Made by a program: the position numbers and the translations under genes. Below the pieces are notes generated by a model, which worked only from the letters and a program-made list of their open reading frames with translations, ran no database searches and was not told where the DNA came from. 64,000 nucleotides of DNA, taken from contig CAVULE010000015.1 of assembly GCA_963742315.1 (NCBI GenBank), positions 434,001 through 498,000 of the forward strand, given 5' to 3'. Source of the DNA: AV69 sp963742315 (lineage in GTDB: Bacteria; Verrucomicrobiota; Verrucomicrobiia; Chthoniobacterales; UBA10450). Shown here piece after piece: positions 56,916 through 64,000 of the stretch; the first letter of the stretch is position 1, and the number at the start of each line of letters is the position of its first letter.

Positions 56916-57480
56916 CTATTGCTCCGCACGAATCCGCGCTGGAGGAACGACGATCTCAACAAGTCCGGTCGCCACGTCGTAGATCAAGCCGGAAATAAGC
57001 CACTCGGCCGGCAGTGCCGGAATCGACCGCAGCAAAGCAACGTCGACGGTAACTGCCGCCCTGGGATCGGTGACCGCTTTTGTCTTCAGTTCCTCTTCCT
57101 GGATTTGAAAATAGTGCGTAAGCACGGCAGCATTCTCCAGCGAGGCGAGTGATGCCACAATCGGTGTGTTGGAGCACGACTATGTGAAACTCCCCACCAC
57201 CTCCCGGAATTTCTCGAGCAACTTCACCGATGCGTCCGAGCAGAGCCAACTGCTCCACCAACCCCGGGGTGATTCGGCCGCCGATGTTCCGCAGCACGAC
57301 GGCCTCGCCAGGTTTGATTCCGAGTACATCGGCCGGATCCACGCGCATATCAGCGCAACCGATGATGATTGCCTTTACATTCGGCAGCGCCCGCGGAAGC
57401 GAAGGCATCAAGGTGCGCGCAGCAGACTGGCGACCGGCAAAATCTTTATTTCGTTCTATCATGGAATCAAGAGCGCTCAT
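56916..57480 (-). pseudogene. Beta-carbonic anhydrase, one-base frameshift
   Basis: The N-terminal part (56956-57480) has the zinc residues Cys42-Asp44-Arg46 in IIIGCADMRVDP and His105/Cys108 in LQHTDCGI. The C-terminal part (56916-57158) in another frame reads SLENAAVLTHYFQIQEEELK to LISGLIYDVATGLVEIV, the usual ending. One extra base near 57145 separates them. Intact it would be about 187 residues and interconvert CO2 and bicarbonate. Confidence 0.85.
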
Positions 57481-57631
57481 GATTGTCCTCGATCTAGGAA
57501 ACCTGTAAGTATTTTAGACTGCGGTCTAGAGGGTGAGCTGGACAATGCTCATTAGCGAATCAATCGAAGGAAACCTCTGCCCCTTTTTTGCCCCTAGTTG
57601 AAAACGCAATTCCAGCTAGCATCCAGCGAGG

Positions 57632-58507
57632 ATGAGACATCTCTTTTTTGCTGCCACTCTCGCCGCTACGCTCCCCTTCCCTGGCTTGCCAAGTCAATTC
57701 GAAAAGATTGCTCCCGCGGCGAAAGGGCGCGTCGGCGTCGCGGCCCAGCTCCTCGAGTCGGGCGAAACGGCGGACTTGCACGGCGACGAGCATTTCCCGA
57801 TGCATAGCGTTTACAAGCTACCGATCTCGATGGCGGTCTTGCAGCGCGTTGATCGCGGAGAGCTGAAGCTCGATCAGCAAGTGAAGGTCGAGCCGAGCGA
57901 TTTCGTGCGCACGGGAATGTATAGCCCGGTGCGCGATAAATATCCGGACGGTGCCGAGCTGACCATCGCGGAACTTCTCCGCTACACCATTTGCGAGAGC
58001 GACGGCAGCGCCAGCGATGTGCTCATGAAACTGATCGGCGGTCCGGGCAATATCATGGCCTTCCTGGAGGAAATTCAGGTGCCGAACATCCAGGTTGTTA
58101 ACTACGAGAAAGAAATCGGCCGCGATTGGGAAACGCAGTATCGGAACTGGGCAACTCCCAAAGGCGCGCTCGCACTCCTCGTGGCCTTGCAATCAAAGCG
58201 CGGGCTCTCGGCCGAGAGCCAGGCGTTATTATTGAAGCTGATGACTGAATCCATTCCGGGCGCGAAACGCCTCAAAGGCGAATTGCCCGCTGGAACCGTA
58301 GTCGCGCACAAGACCGGCTCCGGCGGCACTCGCAACGGCATCACTTCTGCGACGAACGACATCGGCATTATCACTCTGCCCGATGGCCGACACCTGGCCG
58401 TGGCTGCATTCGTCTCCGATTCCGCCGCCAATGATGACACGCGGGATGCGATAATCGCCCGTCTGGCCAAAGCCATCTGGGACCGCGCCCAATCGCCAGG
58501 CCGATGA
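57632..58507 (+). CDS. Class A beta-lactamase, subclass A2-like
   Basis: This 291-residue protein has a short signal region (MRHLFFAATLAATLPFPGLP). Catalytic motifs: Ser59-Val-Tyr-Lys62 (HSVYKLP), Ser123-Asp-Gly125 where most enzymes have SDN, and Lys227-Thr-Gly229 (HKTGSGG). The omega-loop stretch is YEKEIGRDWETQYRNWATPK; a general-base Glu is present, but the standard ExxLN is not exact. The overall pattern fits the PER/CfxA-like branch. SDG in place of SDN can lower or change activity. It is not linked to a mobile resistance element beyond the orphan tails on either side. Confidence 0.9.
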   Translation: MRHLFFAATLAATLPFPGLPSQFEKIAPAAKGRVGVAAQLLESGETADLHGDEHFPMHSVYKLPISMAVLQRVDRGELKLDQQVKVEPSDFVRTGMYSPVRDKYPDGAELTIAELLRYTICESDGSASDVLMKLIGGPGNIMAFLEEIQVPNIQVVNYEKEIGRDWETQYRNWATPKGALALLVALQSKRGLSAESQALLLKLMTESIPGAKRLKGELPAGTVVAHKTGSGGTRNGITSATNDIGIITLPDGRHLAVAAFVSDSAANDDTRDAIIARLAKAIWDRAQSPGR

Positions 58508-58565
58508 GCCTAAGTAACAATGCGAAGAGCTGACCGCAATTTTCGTCACCATCCTAAAGCGAGCG

Positions 58566-58745
58566 AAGACTTCTTAATTCTTAATTCTTAATTCTTCCTT
58601 CATCCTTTCCCTTTGTCCGCGGTTAAAAAGGCGCAACCATAGAAGTAACCCTGGCGAAACTATCGGCTCGGCACGATTACGTCTTAATTCTTCCTTCTTA
58701 ATTCCTACTTTATTTCGATTCTTCCTTCGTAATTGGAACTCGTAG
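58566..58745 (+). repeat. TTCTTAATTC tracts around DUF1801 tail 4
   Basis: Three full TTCTTAATTC units at 58568-58597 precede the tail, and TCTTAATTCTTCCTTCTTAA with further units follows at 58681-58740. Confidence 0.8.
58612..58660 (+). pseudogene. Orphan DUF1801 tail 4
   Basis: GTCCGCGGTTAAAAAGGCGC and AACCATAGAAGTAACCCTGG match tail 3 (56737) almost exactly and the intact gene more loosely. The coding frame is broken. Tracts of TTCTTAATTC lie on both sides. Confidence 0.65.
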
Positions 58746-58872
58746 CGCTTGGGATATCGGAACCGGTTAACATACCCGATAGCAAGTACGATAATCTGTT
58801 CGTTGTCCTACTTGGAGAAAAAACATACCTGATCTGCCTCCATTAGCGTTGAGTGTACTCCTCAGTGACATG

Positions 58873-58942
58873 TCAGCCGACCTATCGAATGTCCAGAGGT
58901 CCCCAGAAATCGCGGCATCGCGTACAAGCTGGACGGCTGGGA
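58873..58942 (+). pseudogene. Orphan esterase tail, copy 4 (decayed)
   Basis: CAGCCGACCTATCGAATGTC followed by a CGCGGCATCGC stretch and CTGGACGGCTGG correspond to 42557-42628 of the esterase gene. Several indels destroy the frame and the final part is missing. It ends about 12 bp before the promoter of the XRE island. Confidence 0.7.
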
Positions 58943-58953
58943 TGAAATAAAAC

Positions 58954-58992
58954 TTGACATGTTTATAGATGTAAGCTAACGTCAGCTTACAT
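58954..58992 (+). promoter_or_regulatory. Promoter and operator palindrome of the XRE island
   Basis: TTGACA at 58954-58959, a 17-bp spacer and TAACGT at 58977-58982 form a strong -35 with a moderate -10. A perfect dyad, ATGTAAGCT (58969-58977) and AGCTTACAT (58984-58992), covers the -10 and includes the first two bases of the start codon. A start site 6-8 nt after the -10 would leave almost no leader, so the mRNA is probably leaderless. The dyad is a natural site for the XRE protein. Confidence 0.75.
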
Positions 58993-59356
58993 GAAAGAGA
59001 CTCTCGCCGCCACAATGGGACAGCGACTCCGCGAAATGCGCGAGCGCGCCGGCTTCTCTCTCCGCGAGGTCGCGAAAGCCGCCAAGATTTCGGCGCCTTT
59101 CCTCTCCGACGTGGAGCTCGGCCGCCGCTTCCCGACGAACGAGACTCTGGCCCTAATCGCTCAGAAGCTGCGCGTTTCGGCCGCCAACCTGAAGAAGCAT
59201 GACCACCGCTCGGCCTTGGCCGACCTCAAGCGTCTCGCCGAAGGTAGCCCCAGCCTCGGTGCCGCCGTGCGCGTCCTTGTCGACGAGGTCCAATCCGGCA
59301 AATCGACGCCTACCGAACTCGCCGAGAAGCTCCGCCGCGTCAGCAACACCAAGTGA
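58991..59356 (+). CDS. XRE family HTH regulator
   Basis: This 121-residue protein has a classic HTH: MGQRLREMRERAGFSLREVA, ISAPFLSDVELGRRFPTNET and LIAQKLRVSAANL (residues 9-67). The C-terminal helix-rich half (LKRLAEGSPSLGAAVRVLVD) probably dimerises. It starts at ATG 58991 inside the operator palindrome, so autorepression is strongly suggested. It is the first gene of a run of four plus-strand genes spaced by 30 bp or less. In ImmR/ImmA- and DdrO/IrrE-type pairs the XRE protein is cut by the metalloprotease; the same may hold here with the gene at 60051. Confidence 0.92.
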   Translation: MKETLAATMGQRLREMRERAGFSLREVAKAAKISAPFLSDVELGRRFPTNETLALIAQKLRVSAANLKKHDHRSALADLKRLAEGSPSLGAAVRVLVDEVQSGKSTPTELAEKLRRVSNTK

Positions 59357-59386
59357 CCGATTTTCCCGACACCTTCCCTTTAATTG

Positions 59387-60049
59387 ATGAGCAAACCCGG
59401 CAAAAAAAAGATCGGCTCCTTGCAGGAGATCGAGCAGGGAGAGCTCACGCACATCAGCCAGAAGACGGTCCTCTACACGATCGTCCACGGCTGGAGCCTG
59501 GAGTCTTCCGTCGAGTGCGACACGCTCTGGAAGCAGGGTTGGCTCGCGCTCTTCAGGCAGATAGAGCAGGCCGAGCCGGACGAGACGAAACAAGACCAAA
59601 TCCTCGCCTCGATCTCGACCGAGGACTTCCACTGGGACTGGTTCAGGAAGGCGGTCGATTACAGCACCGACGAGTACGAGTGGTTCCACCTTTATGCCGA
59701 CGGCAAACCGCAGGTCGCTTGCCTGATCTACCACCCGGAAGCGAGCGCATTGGAGCCCGGCGACATCTTCTACGTGAAGTTTGTCGCGGTGGCGCCTTGG
59801 AACCGCACTTGCGACCTCCACCCTCGCGAGTTCCGCGGCTTGGGCGAGATTATCCTTCGCGCCGTGCAGCGTTTCGCTGTGAACAGGCTCAAGCTCCGAC
59901 CGGGTTTTTGCCTGCATTCGCTCCCAAAGGCGGAAGGCTTCTACACGAAACTCAAGATGGTGAAGGTGGACGGCAAGGAGGATGCGCAGTCGCTCGCGTA
60001 TTACGAACTCCCGCAAGCCCTCGCTATCGAACTGATGGAGGCCAGCTGA
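59387..60049 (+). CDS. GNAT-like hypothetical protein
   Basis: This 220-residue protein begins MSKPGKKKIGSLQEIEQGEL. The C-terminal half resembles an acetyltransferase fold: IFYVKFVAVAPWNR, then FRGLGEIILRAVQRFAVNRL in place of the acetyl-CoA loop, and SLPKAEGFYTKLKM. The strict Q/RxxGxG/A signature is not perfect, so this remains a fold-level guess. It lies 30 bp after the XRE stop and 1 bp before the ImmA/IrrE gene. It may modify a target of the system or serve a structural role. Confidence 0.6.
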   Translation: MSKPGKKKIGSLQEIEQGELTHISQKTVLYTIVHGWSLESSVECDTLWKQGWLALFRQIEQAEPDETKQDQILASISTEDFHWDWFRKAVDYSTDEYEWFHLYADGKPQVACLIYHPEASALEPGDIFYVKFVAVAPWNRTCDLHPREFRGLGEIILRAVQRFAVNRLKLRPGFCLHSLPKAEGFYTKLKMVKVDGKEDAQSLAYYELPQALAIELMEAS

Positions 60050-60050
60050 C

Positions 60051-60926
60051 ATGAGCACTAACGACGAAGGCTGGGCCGATTTCACGCACACGACGCGGAC
60101 CTCTAAGGTAAACGCACACGACCTGTTCGAGCGCTATCGCGAATTCCAAGGCTTCATCGCCACCCTTTCTAGGAAGGAGCTGGTTGCCCGCGGCTGGCTG
60201 AAGTCCGCGGACGATGACTCGCCCCTCGCAGCGGTCTTCTTTGATCTCCCGCTCTCAAAACAGCCCACACTCTTCCGCAAATCCGCCAAGGCCGACGAAA
60301 ACCTCTTGGCGATCTGGCAGGCCCGAGTCCGCGGCGACGCAGAATACCTCTGCCTTGCCGCGGATCGTCCTGTCTTCACCGGCCTGACCAAGGAACATCT
60401 GCGGAAACTCGCGCTGCTAAGCGTTGACCCGCAGGTCGTCCGGAAGTTGCCCTCGATCCTCGCCGACCTTGGGGTCATCCTAGTCTACGTTTATGCGCTA
60501 CCCGGCATGAGCGCCGACGGCGCTGTGTTCTCTTTAAGCAATGGCCGCCCGGTCATCGCGATGAGCCTGCGCTTCCCGCGCCTTGACTACTTCTGGTTCA
60601 CGCTGCTTCACGAACTCGCGCACCTCGTCCTCCATACTGCTGAACTCAAGGAGCCCGTATTCTTTGACGTCGAGGGCGAGGAGAAGGACCGGGCCGAGAA
60701 GGCGGCTAACCGCCTCGCTAAGGATTCGATCGTCGACCGCGAGTCTTGGCGCAACTGCGAGCCCAAATACGACCCCACAGACCGGGCCGTTCGAGCCTAT
60801 GCCGTCGAGCAGGATGTCCACCCGAGCTTGATCGCTGGTCTCCTCCGCAAAGAGACCGGCAATTACAAACGCTACAGCTCGATCATCAACGAGCACGACG
60901 TCCGCGCTATCATCTTCCAGCGATGA
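60051..60926 (+). CDS. ImmA/IrrE family metallo-endopeptidase
   Basis: This 291-residue protein has the zinc motif HELAH at residues 187-191 (FTLLHELAHLVLH) with a Glu-rich helix after it (VEGEEKDRAEKAANRLAKDS) that supplies the third ligand. The N-terminal 150 residues lack the HTH often fused to these proteins; the separate XRE gene at 58991 probably provides it. These proteases cleave cognate XRE repressors upon DNA damage or other signals. It overlaps the next gene by 4 bp (ATGA). Confidence 0.9.
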   Translation: MSTNDEGWADFTHTTRTSKVNAHDLFERYREFQGFIATLSRKELVARGWLKSADDDSPLAAVFFDLPLSKQPTLFRKSAKADENLLAIWQARVRGDAEYLCLAADRPVFTGLTKEHLRKLALLSVDPQVVRKLPSILADLGVILVYVYALPGMSADGAVFSLSNGRPVIAMSLRFPRLDYFWFTLLHELAHLVLHTAELKEPVFFDVEGEEKDRAEKAANRLAKDSIVDRESWRNCEPKYDPTDRAVRAYAVEQDVHPSLIAGLLRKETGNYKRYSSIINEHDVRAIIFQR

Positions 60927-61984
60927 TCCGCTACGTTCCTTTTCTCAAAGCCAAGCGCGGCGAACTCACTGCGATGGGTGAATTGGGCCCCACGGTACGG
61001 CAGGCTATTTGTCCGTTCTTCGACTTCCCGCGGAAGAAGCCAGACTACAAGCCGGATATGTACGCCGCGACCACTCACGGCATCGCGACGAGCCTAAAGA
61101 AGCACTGGGGCACGAATGCGGAGTTCTATTTCGACGACCTCGACATCAACCAAAAGCTAAGTGTGAAAAGCGAACATCAGTATGCCTACGTGCTCAAGGC
61201 CCTTAACGGACTGCAAGTCGTCCCAGTCGTAGCCCTCGACCGTATAGATCACAACGCCGCCGTGGTAAGCCTTAAGAGCAACGCCGAGATCGCCTCCGCC
61301 ACCGTAGCCTTCCGCGCCGAGCAAGGTGACTTCGAGGATTTCGATAGGACCGAAGACCAGATCGACTACGATCTCGCAGCTGTCTTCGACGAGTTCGAGA
61401 CAATCGACCTGATCCTCGATTGCAGACTCTGTACGGGCCTCAATGTTTCCCAAACCGCGCACGAAATCGCCTCATTTGCGAAGAAGTTCTGCGACACATA
61501 CGATAATGTCCGCCGCGTGGTTGTCACGGGCTCGTCGATTCCCGCTTCACTCGGGTCGGTCGTTGGATCGACTACTGCGAAAGTTCTAACGCGGAGAGAG
61601 TTTGCCATCCTTGTTAGAGCACGCGGCCTTACTGCGATTGACCTCGTGGGGGGCGACTACGCCACCGTGAGTCCTTTTTACTCTGATGCGGACTTTGAGC
61701 CTGAACTTTTCCCAAAAGTGACAAGCCCGCGGCTTATTTACTCTTTCAACCACTCCCACTACATCATCCGAGGATCTTCATTAGCATCAGGTGGGTATGA
61801 TCAATATCGTGGTCTTACCAAGCAATTGTGCGGACAGGGCTTCTTTCGCCATGGTTATTCAACCGGCGAGAAGTATTTCTACGAGAAGAGCAAAGGCATC
61901 GGCGGCAGGGCCATGAATAATACGGTCGTGAAGCCCTCCCTCGTCGCCCATATCACCTACACGGTGCTCGGCGCTAAGTTTTGA
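60923..61984 (+). CDS. Beta family protein (T4 beta-protein/sce7725-like)
   Basis: This 353-residue protein starts MIRYVPFLKAKRGELTAMGE, the typical opening of the beta/sce7725 family, and contains AICPFFDFPRKKPDYKPD, RRVVVTGSSIPASLGSVVG and a C-terminal ALASGGYDQYRGLTKQL-like stretch (SSLASGGYDQYRGLTKQLCG). The second part resembles a TIM-barrel-like or nucleotide-binding shape. In other genomes, as I recall, such genes stand next to sce7726-type genes, as here. Function unknown. It overlaps the 3' end of the convergent gene by 28 bp. Confidence 0.85.
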   Translation: MIRYVPFLKAKRGELTAMGELGPTVRQAICPFFDFPRKKPDYKPDMYAATTHGIATSLKKHWGTNAEFYFDDLDINQKLSVKSEHQYAYVLKALNGLQVVPVVALDRIDHNAAVVSLKSNAEIASATVAFRAEQGDFEDFDRTEDQIDYDLAAVFDEFETIDLILDCRLCTGLNVSQTAHEIASFAKKFCDTYDNVRRVVVTGSSIPASLGSVVGSTTAKVLTRREFAILVRARGLTAIDLVGGDYATVSPFYSDADFEPELFPKVTSPRLIYSFNHSHYIIRGSSLASGGYDQYRGLTKQLCGQGFFRHGYSTGEKYFYEKSKGIGGRAMNNTVVKPSLVAHITYTVLGAKF

Positions 61985-62529
61985 TTCCACCGGCGACGAT
62001 TGAGCAGGAGATCGCAAATACTCATGCTAAGCTCAAGATCACATTGCGTCTCGGCGATCAGTTGCGCCAACAGCCTCCGCGGTTTGCGCTTTGCGTTCGC
62101 CTCTGAAACCAGCTTGAGCATCTCGCTCTTCCAAAGAGTCATCGCGGCTGACTGTCTTGCGAAGTGAGGGTTAGGCTGCGCAGCTCGCAAGTGGCGAAAT
62201 CGGACGTTAGCCCCGTCCTCAATGGCAACAATGAGACCCCAGAAAGAAGGCACCAGCTTTAACGCGCGCCGAAGCTTACACTCTGTGGTGACCAGCGTGA
62301 TCCGCCGAAAAGAGGCGTTATAGTATGTGCTCTGCACAGTAATTCGTTCGATGCGGTCGGTCGCGCCCTTGATCTCGTAGCAATGCGCCTCTGAATGCAA
62401 AGTGACGATATCGGCGATCGCTTTGCCGTTATGCACATGCAGTTCCTGGAGCACTGCCCGCGGGCGCTTCTTCTGCTGCTCCAGCTTACGCATTAGAGCC
62501 TCGCGAATACGGGCATCATTTAGATCCAT
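61957..62529 (-). CDS. sce7726 family protein, nuclease-like
   Basis: This 190-residue protein starts MDLNDARIREALMRKLEQQK. The segment LQELHVHNGKAIADIVTLHS then EAHCYEIKGATDRI carries Glu30, Asp40, Glu52 and Lys54, in the spacing of PD-(D/E)XK nucleases. So a DNA or RNA nuclease is likely. It is transcribed towards the beta-protein gene, overlapping it by 28 bp, so its dose relative to the operon might be set by transcriptional collision. Together with the preceding genes it looks like a defence or toxin unit. Confidence 0.85.
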   Translation of the reverse strand: MDLNDARIREALMRKLEQQKKRPRAVLQELHVHNGKAIADIVTLHSEAHCYEIKGATDRIERITVQSTYYNASFRRITLVTTECKLRRALKLVPSFWGLIVAIEDGANVRFRHLRAAQPNPHFARQSAAMTLWKSEMLKLVSEANAKRKPRRLLAQLIAETQCDLELSMSICDLLLNRRRWNQNLAPSTV

Positions 62530-62941
62530 CGTTCTGCCGACGTGATAACGCTAAAATGGCCGCGAGATCAATCTGAAATTGGGGTTGGGGAAGCATTCCC
62601 TTACGGTCCCTACCTTAATATTTTCGTGAATCTTGGCGCTTTCTTCCGCAAATTTCTTTTCCTTTTCGTCGAGCCCGACTTCGGCGCCTCTTCTTCCCTA
62701 TTCCGTGTTCAGTGGCGTAACGGCACACATCTTCGGTTATTTTCATAGGCGGCTACCTACGCTAAGGCTAGGGCGAGCTAGGAAATTGCGCGAAGAAAAG
62801 TCATGGAGCCAGCGGTAAGCCTGACGACGATGACGGATTCGTTGCGCTCCCACAACTCGAATCCGCGTAACCGCGTAAAAGGCTTCGCCTCACGCGGTCT
62901 CGACCCCACTATGAGCGAAGGACTCTCCCCAAGTCCACCAC
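62530..62941. other. Gene-poor stretch right of the XRE island
   Basis: I see no supportable gene. It must hold the promoter of the sce7726-like gene. I could not find a copy of any of the four gene tails that mark other boundaries. Confidence 0.4.
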
Positions 62942-64000
62942 TCACGGACGATCCTGGAGTAATCGCCACATCGTGGCCTCGAGTTTCTGGAGATTGACAG
63001 GCTTCGTCAGGTGGGCGTCGAAGCCGGCTTTCTGGGCACGCTCCATATCTTCCTGCATGCCGAAACCGGTGAGCGCGATGGCTGGCGTCTTCCAGGTTTC
63101 TCTTACCTTCCTGATGAAGTCGATGCCGGTGCCATCGGGCAAACCCAGGTCGCAGAGAAAAAGATCGAAATCCTCTCGCCCGATGGCTTCGAGCGCGGTG
63201 GCGATATTTGCGGCGATCTTTGTCGTGAAGCCGCGGTTTTCCAACAATCGCGCCAGGGCGCGCGCGGTGTCGCCGTGATCTTCCACGAGTAACAGCCGCA
63301 CTTTGTCCTGCGATTTCCGGGACGCGCTGGTGGGCTCGCTACCATTCGCGGCCGGGTCGACCGTGGGAAATGTAATGGTAAAGGTGGAGCCTAAACCAAG
63401 GCCGGGACTTTCAGCGCGGATTTCTCCGTCGAGCAGGTCGACGAGCGCGTTGGAAATGGCCATGCCGAGACCGAGGCCGCCGTAACGCCGATTTATCGTG
63501 GGATCGGCTTGTTCGAACGGAATAAAAAGCTTCGAGAGTGTATCGGGCGTCATGCCGATTCCGGTATCGTGGAACGTAATGTCGAGGCGGTCCTGCGCGT
63601 CGTTGGAAGTGATGATGGTAATGGCGCCGCCCTGGTCGGTGAACTTGACGGCGTTGCGGAGGACATTCCATAAGACCTGCTGAAGCCGTGCGGCGTCGGT
63701 GTGAACATGGTGCCGCGGGGCGTCTAGTTTGAGAGCGAGTTTCAGGACTTTGTTTTGGAGCTCGCTCTGGGAAAGTCCGACGAGGAATTCGATGAGTGAA
63801 TGGACGTCGGTGTTTTCGGGAGAGAAGGAGAGCAGGCCGCGCGCGATCCGGGTGAGATCGAGCAAATCGTCGATGATGCGCGCCTCGAGTTCGACGCTGC
63901 GCCGCAGCATTCCCACATCGGCGCGCAACGCGGGAGGAATTTCCTCGCTCGCTTCCCAAAGATTCAGCGTGGCTAGGACAGGCGTAAGGGGAGTGCGCAA
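62942..64000 (-). CDS. Hybrid histidine kinase/response regulator, N-terminus beyond window
   Basis: The visible 352 residues begin MRTPLTPVLATLNL, just after the phospho-acceptor His of the HisKA helix, which lies off the right edge. HATPase motifs are NVLRNAVKFTDQGG (N box), ITFHDTGIGMTPD (G1) and RRYGGLGLGMAISNAL (G2). A C-terminal receiver domain has DLFLCDLGLPDGTG (phospho-Asp), ALTGFGM (Thr) and HLTKPVN (Lys). It is a two-component sensor with an internal receiver; its input domains are not visible. No response regulator is adjacent. Confidence 0.92.
   Translation of the reverse strand: MRTPLTPVLATLNLWEASEEIPPALRADVGMLRRSVELEARIIDDLLDLTRIARGLLSFSPENTDVHSLIEFLVGLSQSELQNKVLKLALKLDAPRHHVHTDAARLQQVLWNVLRNAVKFTDQGGAITIITSNDAQDRLDITFHDTGIGMTPDTLSKLFIPFEQADPTINRRYGGLGLGMAISNALVDLLDGEIRAESPGLGLGSTFTITFPTVDPAANGSEPTSASRKSQDKVRLLLVEDHGDTARALARLLENRGFTTKIAANIATALEAIGREDFDLFLCDLGLPDGTGIDFIRKVRETWKTPAIALTGFGMQEDMERAQKAGFDAHLTKPVNLQKLEATMWRLLQDRP

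Noticed and set aside
58566..58745. TTCTTAATTC repeats as a CRISPR array
   Set aside because: The units are directly adjacent, about 10 bp, degenerate and without unique spacers; no cas genes are present.
62542..62748. 68-codon plus-strand frame right of the XRE island
   Set aside because: It has no start signal and a Phe-rich, non-conserved-looking composition; it cannot be supported as a gene.

Overview
The window looks like chromosomal DNA of a soil-type bacterium. Two very large FtsX/MacB-type permeases of the ADOP kind (one with a PadR partner), many small one-gene metabolic units, and long intergenic pyrimidine-rich tracts point, by my recollection of family distribution, to Verrucomicrobiota (Chthoniobacterales/Udaeobacter-like) or less likely Acidobacteriota. 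That assignment is inference; there is no rRNA, tRNA or marker protein here to settle it. I see no tRNA, rRNA, CRISPR array, transposase or integrase.

Layout. 1-4.9 kb: a partial Tat-exported hydrolase, a VOC protein divergent from a LysR regulator, a SIR2-like protein and a secreted alpha/beta hydrolase. 5.1-8.2 kb: a compact minus-strand cluster (ornithine-cyclodeaminase-like enzyme, ATP-grasp ligase, methyltransferase) that reads like a small natural-product pathway. 8.7-16 kb: two ADOP permeases, the second overlapping its PadR regulator, around a frameshifted serine hydrolase. 17.5-21.5 kb: a molybdenum hydroxylase locus (MocA-like cytidylyltransferase, broken XdhC, 2Fe-2S subunit, molybdopterin subunit). 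22-24.6 kb: a redox operon (cupin, zinc alcohol dehydrogenase, aldo/keto reductase). 25-33 kb: cNMP-binding/thioredoxin-reductase fusion, Tag glycosylase, ClC channel with CBS domains, HMA-like protein, cytochrome c, histidine phosphatase. 33-41.8 kb: acyl-CoA-synthetase-like ligase, DUF885 peptidase, bactofilin, cyclase-TPR protein, C39-like peptidase, FkbM-like methyltransferase. 42-58.7 kb: accessory genes punctuated by orphan copies of other genes' 3' ends. 58.9-62.5 kb: a defence-like island (XRE, GNAT-like, ImmA/IrrE, beta/sce7725-like, sce7726-like nuclease). 62.9 kb-end: a partial hybrid histidine kinase.

The most unusual signal is a set of orphan gene tails. The 3' ends of four intact plus-strand genes (ligase 33455-35026, esterase 41966-42697, DUF1801 49904-50422, MFS 51290-52648) recur downstream as 50-200 bp fragments ending at or just beyond the stop codon. 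Between an intact gene and its orphan tail lie one or a few genes, often on the opposite strand. Tails appear more decayed the farther they lie from their intact gene, and five of the eight orphan tails are followed within about 35 bp by a TTCTTAATTC-type tract. This resembles repeated insertion into gene 3' ends, with the displaced tail left as a scar.

At least six otherwise intact genes carry what looks like a single inserted base, which suggests either recent decay or uncorrected indel errors in the assembly. The frameshifted loci are annotated with that caveat.
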